From Halococcaceae archaeon (GTDB lineage Archaea > Halobacteriota > Halobacteria > Halobacteriales > Halalkalicoccaceae): DNA of 8,516 nt. The position numbers and the translations under genes were made by a program. Positions within the stretch are counted from its first letter, which is position 1. Every line of letters begins with the position of its first letter. The notes below the pieces were generated by a model. The model saw only the letters and a program-made list of their open reading frames with translations. It searched no databases and was not told the DNA's origin. This document shows positions 6,254 through 8,516 of this stretch, in pieces. Where the stretch lies: contig SKWB01000246.1 of the NCBI GenBank assembly GCA_007129135.1, positions 1-8,516 of the forward strand. Reading direction: 5' to 3'.

Positions 6254-6385
6254 ATGACTGGTTCGGAGGGACCGATCGGCCGGCCCTGTCCGCTCTGTGA
6301 GACACCGATGGAGCGACGCCACTGCAAGTACGTCTGTCGGAACCACGGCGTCGTCTACGACTGTGGCGACACGTTCTGGATATAG
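6254..6385 (+). CDS. Small CPxC zinc-finger protein (43 aa)
   Basis: A 43-residue protein with a conserved-looking cysteine/histidine core: CPLC (11-14), RHCKYVC (19-25), NHG (27-29) and YDCGDTFW. The paired cysteines and histidines predict one or two zinc-binding sites in a compact zinc ribbon. I associate the core PMxxRHCKYVCxxHGVxYDC with a family of very small haloarchaeal zinc-finger proteins of unknown function. Its frame remains open to 6089, but the upstream translation is Arg/Gly/Thr-rich and featureless, while a weak box A (TCATAG) lies about 25 bases before the ATG at 6254, so I chose that start. It sits 36 bases before the DUF5830-like gene on the same strand, which has its own box A. 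A regulatory or protein-binding role is plausible but not shown. Confidence 0.75.
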   Translation: MTGSEGPIGRPCPLCETPMERRHCKYVCRNHGVVYDCGDTFWI

Positions 6386-6393
6386 GCCCACAG

Positions 6394-6399
6394 TTATAC
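6394..6399 (+). promoter_or_regulatory. Box A (TATA) of the DUF5830-like gene
   Basis: TTATAC lies 23-28 bases upstream of the ATG at 6422 (26-31 from the second ATG at 6425), right after the zinc microprotein's stop. This suggests separate, leaderless transcription of the downstream gene. Confidence 0.6.
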
Positions 6400-6421
6400 C
6401 CGCCGCGGTGCTCGGGACACG

Positions 6422-6784
6422 ATGATGGACGACCGGGTCGAACTCGGGGTCGAACTCCTGCGGCGGGTCGAGGCGGAGCGGATCACGCTCGCCGAGGCGG
6501 TCGACCGGATCGAGACGATCACGACCGACCCGCACCTCACGCGGGATATCCTCGATCGGGCCGCGATGGCGGGGCTGGTCGACAGGGACGAGGGGATCGT
6601 CAGGCCAGAGCGCGGCGCGTTCGTCCGGTTCGAGAGCGAGGTCGTCACGAAAGAAGGGGAGTTCACCTGCCGACGTTGCGGAACCGGGATCTCGACCGGC
6701 CACTTCATCCGTCTCGACGCGGGCGAGATCGGTCCGTTCGGCTCCTCGTGTATCCGTGTCGTCACCGGGCGCGGGTCCGACTGA
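6422..6784 (+). CDS. DUF5830-like haloarchaeal protein with zinc-knuckle and winged-helix-like region
   Basis: This 120-residue protein matches my memory of haloarchaeal DUF5830: the opening DDRVELGVELLRRVEAERITL, the TTDPHLTRDILDRAAMAGLV helical stretch, and the closing GPFGSSCIRVVTG. Residues 5-65 look helical and resemble a small helix-turn-helix/winged-helix unit; residues 66-80 are probably strands. Cys83 and Cys86 (CRRCG), with His94 and Cys110, could bind one zinc. No function is established. DNA or RNA binding is a guess from the fold-like features. The start could be either of the adjacent ATGs at 6422 or 6425. Its 3' end overlaps the convergent DUF7115-like gene by 23 bp, so antisense pairing of the two mRNAs is possible. 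Confidence 0.8.
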   Translation: MMDDRVELGVELLRRVEAERITLAEAVDRIETITTDPHLTRDILDRAAMAGLVDRDEGIVRPERGAFVRFESEVVTKEGEFTCRRCGTGISTGHFIRLDAGEIGPFGSSCIRVVTGRGSD

Positions 6785-7814
6785 GTTCGTCGATCAACCG
6801 TTCGAGGAGCGCCTCCTGTCGTTCGATCGCCGCGGCCTGTCGATCCGCGGTCTCACGGAGGGTCTCGAGACGCGCTGCCAGCTCCTCGTTCGTGACGTTC
6901 GCCGGCTCGAACCCGGCGCTCGCGAGTTCCCCCACGTCCTCCCGTCGCTCACCCTCACTCGGCTTCGAACGCTCCGGCGCAGCGGTCTCCGGGCCTTCGA
7001 CTCGGTCCTCCCGCGTCGCGGCCGGGTGCGCCCCTTCGTCGACCGCCGGCCGGCTGGCCGACGACTCCTGGTCTCGGTCGGCTCCCTCCACACCATCGAG
7101 ACGCGGCGCATCGACGCTCAGTGGCTCGATCGGCGAGTCGAACGGGTCGACCGGCTCCGAGTCCGCTCCCTCGACCTCCTCGTCGGCGTCCCGGTCCAGA
7201 TCCGCGATCGAGTCGACGCCGTGAGCGGCACAGAGCGCGCCCTCTAACCGTGCTCTGAGGACGCGAGCGGTCTCGTTCGGCGCTTTGAACCGTTCTCGCC
7301 GGCCGTCGTGCGTGAGGACGACCTCCGTCGCCACGCTCCCCTCCTCGAACGTCAGATCCGTCACCCGATCGTACTCGAACGCGACCGCCTCCTCGTCCCA
7401 GACGGCGGCACCGACGTGGGTGAGCAGCCGCCGACTCGTGACGACGACCGTGAGTTCGCTGAACCGGAACGTCTCGATCGCCCGTTCGTCCGGGTCCGTG
7501 ACATCCGTGGTCGCGAGCACGCCGGCCAGTATCGCATCGAGTGCGTCGTCGACCCGCGAGGACGGTACCGAGAGGGAGTGGACCCCGTCCAGCCCACAGT
7601 CGAGTTCGATCCTCGCGTTCTTCTTCCCCTCGTCGACCGTCACCCGTTCGGCACCGTGTGGGATCTCCTCGACGGATTCGTCGCTGAGCAGGCCCTCCGC
7701 TCGGTAGACGACGGTCTTCGACCGCTGGACGAACAGTTCGTCGCCGCCGAGGTCGATACGGCTCAGGCTCCCGTCCGGATCGATCGCGTCCTCGACGAGC
7801 GCTGGAACACTCAT
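6762..7814 (-). CDS. DUF7115-like protein: two PH-like repeats, acidic linker, C-terminal coiled coil
   Basis: This 350-residue protein has three parts. Residues about 20-100 and 118-195 look like tandem copies of one PH-like beta domain: each has a hydrophobic strand with a T/S-(K/R)-x-(V/L)-(V/L) turn, an ExxxEE...V...EG segment, a strand pair around a DG turn (LDGVHSLSVPSSR and HDGRRERFKAPNE), and a closing helix. Residues 205-300 are acidic, Ser/Pro/Glu-rich and probably disordered. Residues 308-346 form a heptad-like amphipathic helix (LAARLETLRETADRQ...), likely an oligomerising coiled coil. I recall similar haloarchaeal proteins under DUF7115; the function is unknown, and membrane or protein tethering through the PH-like part is inference. 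The start at 7814 fits a box A at 7839-7844, although the frame stays open to 7856. No membrane segment or signal peptide is visible. Confidence 0.78.
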   Translation of the reverse strand: MSVPALVEDAIDPDGSLSRIDLGGDELFVQRSKTVVYRAEGLLSDESVEEIPHGAERVTVDEGKKNARIELDCGLDGVHSLSVPSSRVDDALDAILAGVLATTDVTDPDERAIETFRFSELTVVVTSRRLLTHVGAAVWDEEAVAFEYDRVTDLTFEEGSVATEVVLTHDGRRERFKAPNETARVLRARLEGALCAAHGVDSIADLDRDADEEVEGADSEPVDPFDSPIEPLSVDAPRLDGVEGADRDQESSASRPAVDEGAHPAATREDRVEGPETAAPERSKPSEGERREDVGELASAGFEPANVTNEELAARLETLRETADRQAAAIERQEALLERLIDELSRTRAR

Positions 7815-7838
7815 ACTAAACATATACTTTTTGATCGA

Positions 7839-7844
7839 TATAAA
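7839..7844 (-). promoter_or_regulatory. Box A (TATA) of the DUF7115-like gene
   Basis: Minus-strand TTTATA lies 25-30 bases upstream of the ATG at 7814, inside an AT-rich island (7812-7846) in high-GC surroundings. It supports a leaderless start at 7814 rather than the upstream ATG at 7856, which lies before the box. Confidence 0.7.
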
Positions 7845-7896
7845 TCCGCCGCCCAATCGGAACGGTAAAGAGCGAGAGTCGACAATCGGCGGACGA

Positions 7897-8044
7897 GCCC
7901 GGGTGGCTTAGCTGGACATAGCGCCGCACTCATAGGGTTTCACGATTCGGTGTGGCACGCCTTGGAAGCCTCCCCACTCCCGCGACCTTGCCGGGTCGAA
8001 CCTGGGACATGCGGAGATCGTGGGTTCGGAGCCCACCCCGGGCA
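7897..8044 (+). tRNA. Elongator tRNA-Met (CAT), intron-containing
   Basis: A complete cloverleaf can be built. The acceptor stem is GCCCGGG (7897-7903) with CCCGGGC (8037-8043), discriminator A at 8044. The D-arm is at 7906-7922 with GG in the loop. The anticodon stem is CCGCA (7924-7928) with TGCGG (8010-8014) around anticodon CAT (7931-7933). The T-arm is GTGGG/CCCAC (8020-8024/8032-8036) with loop TTCGGAG. A 74-base intron follows position 37, leaving a 74-nt mature tRNA (38+36 nt). The anticodon stem lacks the GGG:CCC pairs of initiator tRNA, so this is the elongator; it resembles the interrupted elongator tRNA-Met of Haloferax volcanii. tRNA-Ile2 with CAT is less likely given the acceptor and D-arm sequence. 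CCA is not encoded. Confidence 0.93.
7935..8008 (+). other. Archaeal tRNA intron at 37/38 with bulge-helix-bulge
   Basis: The splice sites form a canonical hBHBh' motif. CTCA (7929-7932) pairs with TGGG (8003-8006) as the 4-bp central helix. The 3-nt bulges are TA^G (7933-7935) and AC^A (8007-8009), cut after the second base of each. The outer helix is the anticodon stem, and the inner helix is GGTTT (7936-7940) with GAACC (7998-8002). CCCG (7979-7982) with CGGG (7992-7995) gives an internal hairpin. The splicing endonuclease EndA would excise it. I see no C/D-box guide motifs inside. Confidence 0.9.
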
Positions 8045-8061
8045 CTACTCAAAAACTTGTC
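8045..8061. other. Composition junction immediately after the tRNA
   Basis: Sequence style changes within a few bases of the tRNA 3' end. There is an AAAAA run but no T-run terminator for the tRNA, and from here on the codons and base composition differ from the rest of the window. It is either an attachment-type junction or an assembly join. Confidence 0.45.
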
Positions 8062-8516
8062 ATGCCCGCTCGCGCTCAAACGCAAACCAAGCGCGGCCTT
8101 CATATGGCTGTGCCCCGAAAATCCGAGCCCGAACCGTCGGGAGACGAAAACGAACCCGGCCTGGAATGGCGTTTCAATACGCAAACCCGCAGTAAAGCCG
8201 TACCGCGCGAAAAACACCGGGTTGGCCCCGCCGTGAGGAGTTGGCTGATTTTTTCGACACTGGCCTGCGCCATGTTTTTCATTCGTTATCGGGGTCTGCT
8301 GCCCATTTTGCACGCATCGCATTTCAAGACCGCCTCGCCGATCATTTATTTGGCGTTTCACATTCTAATTACCTTGAAAGCGTTCAAGGACTCGGTCTTC
8401 AACGGGGTGCTGTGCTTTTTGCTTCCGCCCTACGCGCTGTACTACCTGTTTCTGGTGTGCGACGATTTCTATCTGCGGGCCGTCTTCGGAGGCGTGCTTG
8501 TGGGCATCGGCGCCGA
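8062..8516 (+). CDS. Multi-pass membrane protein of foreign character, 3' truncated
   Basis: An open frame runs from ATG at 8062 (alternative ATG 8104) off the end of the window, at least 151 residues. Numbered from 8104, residues 1-45 are hydrophilic with basic patches (PRKSEP, RSKAVPREKHR). Hydrophobic segments follow at about 46-61 (WLIFSTLACAMFFI), 77-93 and 98-118 (GVLCFLLPPYALYYLFLV), then VFGGVLVGIG at the edge. Phe, Tyr and Cys are common and TTT, TTG, ATT, AAA and CGT codons are used freely, unlike every gene before it. The LLCLLxPxYxLYYL pattern recalls small bacterial membrane proteins of unknown function, but I cannot name the family. No clear Shine-Dalgarno or box A precedes either ATG, and the frame is open back to 7936, so the true start could have been lost at a junction. 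It is partial; function unknown. Confidence 0.6.
   Translation, partial: MPARAQTQTKRGLHMAVPRKSEPEPSGDENEPGLEWRFNTQTRSKAVPREKHRVGPAVRSWLIFSTLACAMFFIRYRGLLPILHASHFKTASPIIYLAFHILITLKAFKDSVFNGVLCFLLPPYALYYLFLVCDDFYLRAVFGGVLVGIGA

Noticed and set aside
7930..8361. Frames on both strands across the tRNA and the following sequence (7930-8361 minus, 7950-8236 plus)
   Set aside because: They run through the tRNA exons and intron and compete with the membrane-protein frame, which has coherent hydrophobic segments.
1..8516. CRISPR arrays, insertion sequences, tandem repeats
   Set aside because: No spaced direct repeats, transposase motifs or terminal inverted repeats were seen by eye; the only hint of mobility is the junction at the tRNA 3' end.

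Overview
The window looks like a haloarchaeal (class Halobacteria) chromosome segment, except for its last ~470 bases. The evidence is a very high GC content with G/C-ending codons, Asp/Glu-rich proteins, TATA-type box A elements 23-31 bases upstream of start codons (leaderless transcripts), a CPxC zinc microprotein and DUF5830/DUF7115-like proteins that I associate with haloarchaea, and an elongator tRNA-Met interrupted by an archaeal bulge-helix-bulge intron.

Layout. Positions 1-732 hold the 3' part of a short-chain dehydrogenase. Positions 801-5963, plus a small leader ORF reaching 6090, form a catabolic and uptake locus. Its genes are an M24-fold hydrolase that has lost all five metal ligands and resembles ectoine hydrolase DoeA/EutD (801-1973, +), a D-2-hydroxyacid dehydrogenase (1984-2967, -), an M20D zinc amidohydrolase (3058-4344, +), and a BCCT-family osmolyte transporter (4341-5963, -). 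The transporter is preceded by an apparently leaderless 44-aa ORF (5956-6090, -) that overlaps its start. Next come a 43-aa zinc microprotein (6254-6385, +), a DUF5830-like protein (6422-6784, +), a DUF7115-like protein with two PH-like repeats and a C-terminal coiled coil (6762-7814, -), and the intron-containing tRNA-Met(CAT) (7897-8044, +).

How the genes may work together. The BCCT carrier would import a compatible solute such as ectoine. The M24 enzyme would open the ectoine ring to N-acetyl-diaminobutyrate, and the M20 enzyme would deacetylate it. The dehydrogenase may act on a related 2-oxo or 2-hydroxy acid. Strands alternate (+,-,+,-) and each unit has its own box A candidate, so this is a co-localised set rather than one operon. 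Coding is very compact: a 10-bp convergent gap, a shared CTAG stop, and a 23-bp convergent overlap. No aminotransferase or semialdehyde dehydrogenase for the later steps is present.

From about 8045 to the end the character changes: lower GC, many TTT/TTG/ATT/AAA codons, and a basic, cysteine-containing multi-pass membrane protein running off the window. It starts directly at the 3' end of the tRNA, without the T-run that usually follows a haloarchaeal tRNA gene. It is either an element integrated at the tRNA or an assembly join to a bacterial contig; the sequence alone does not decide between them.
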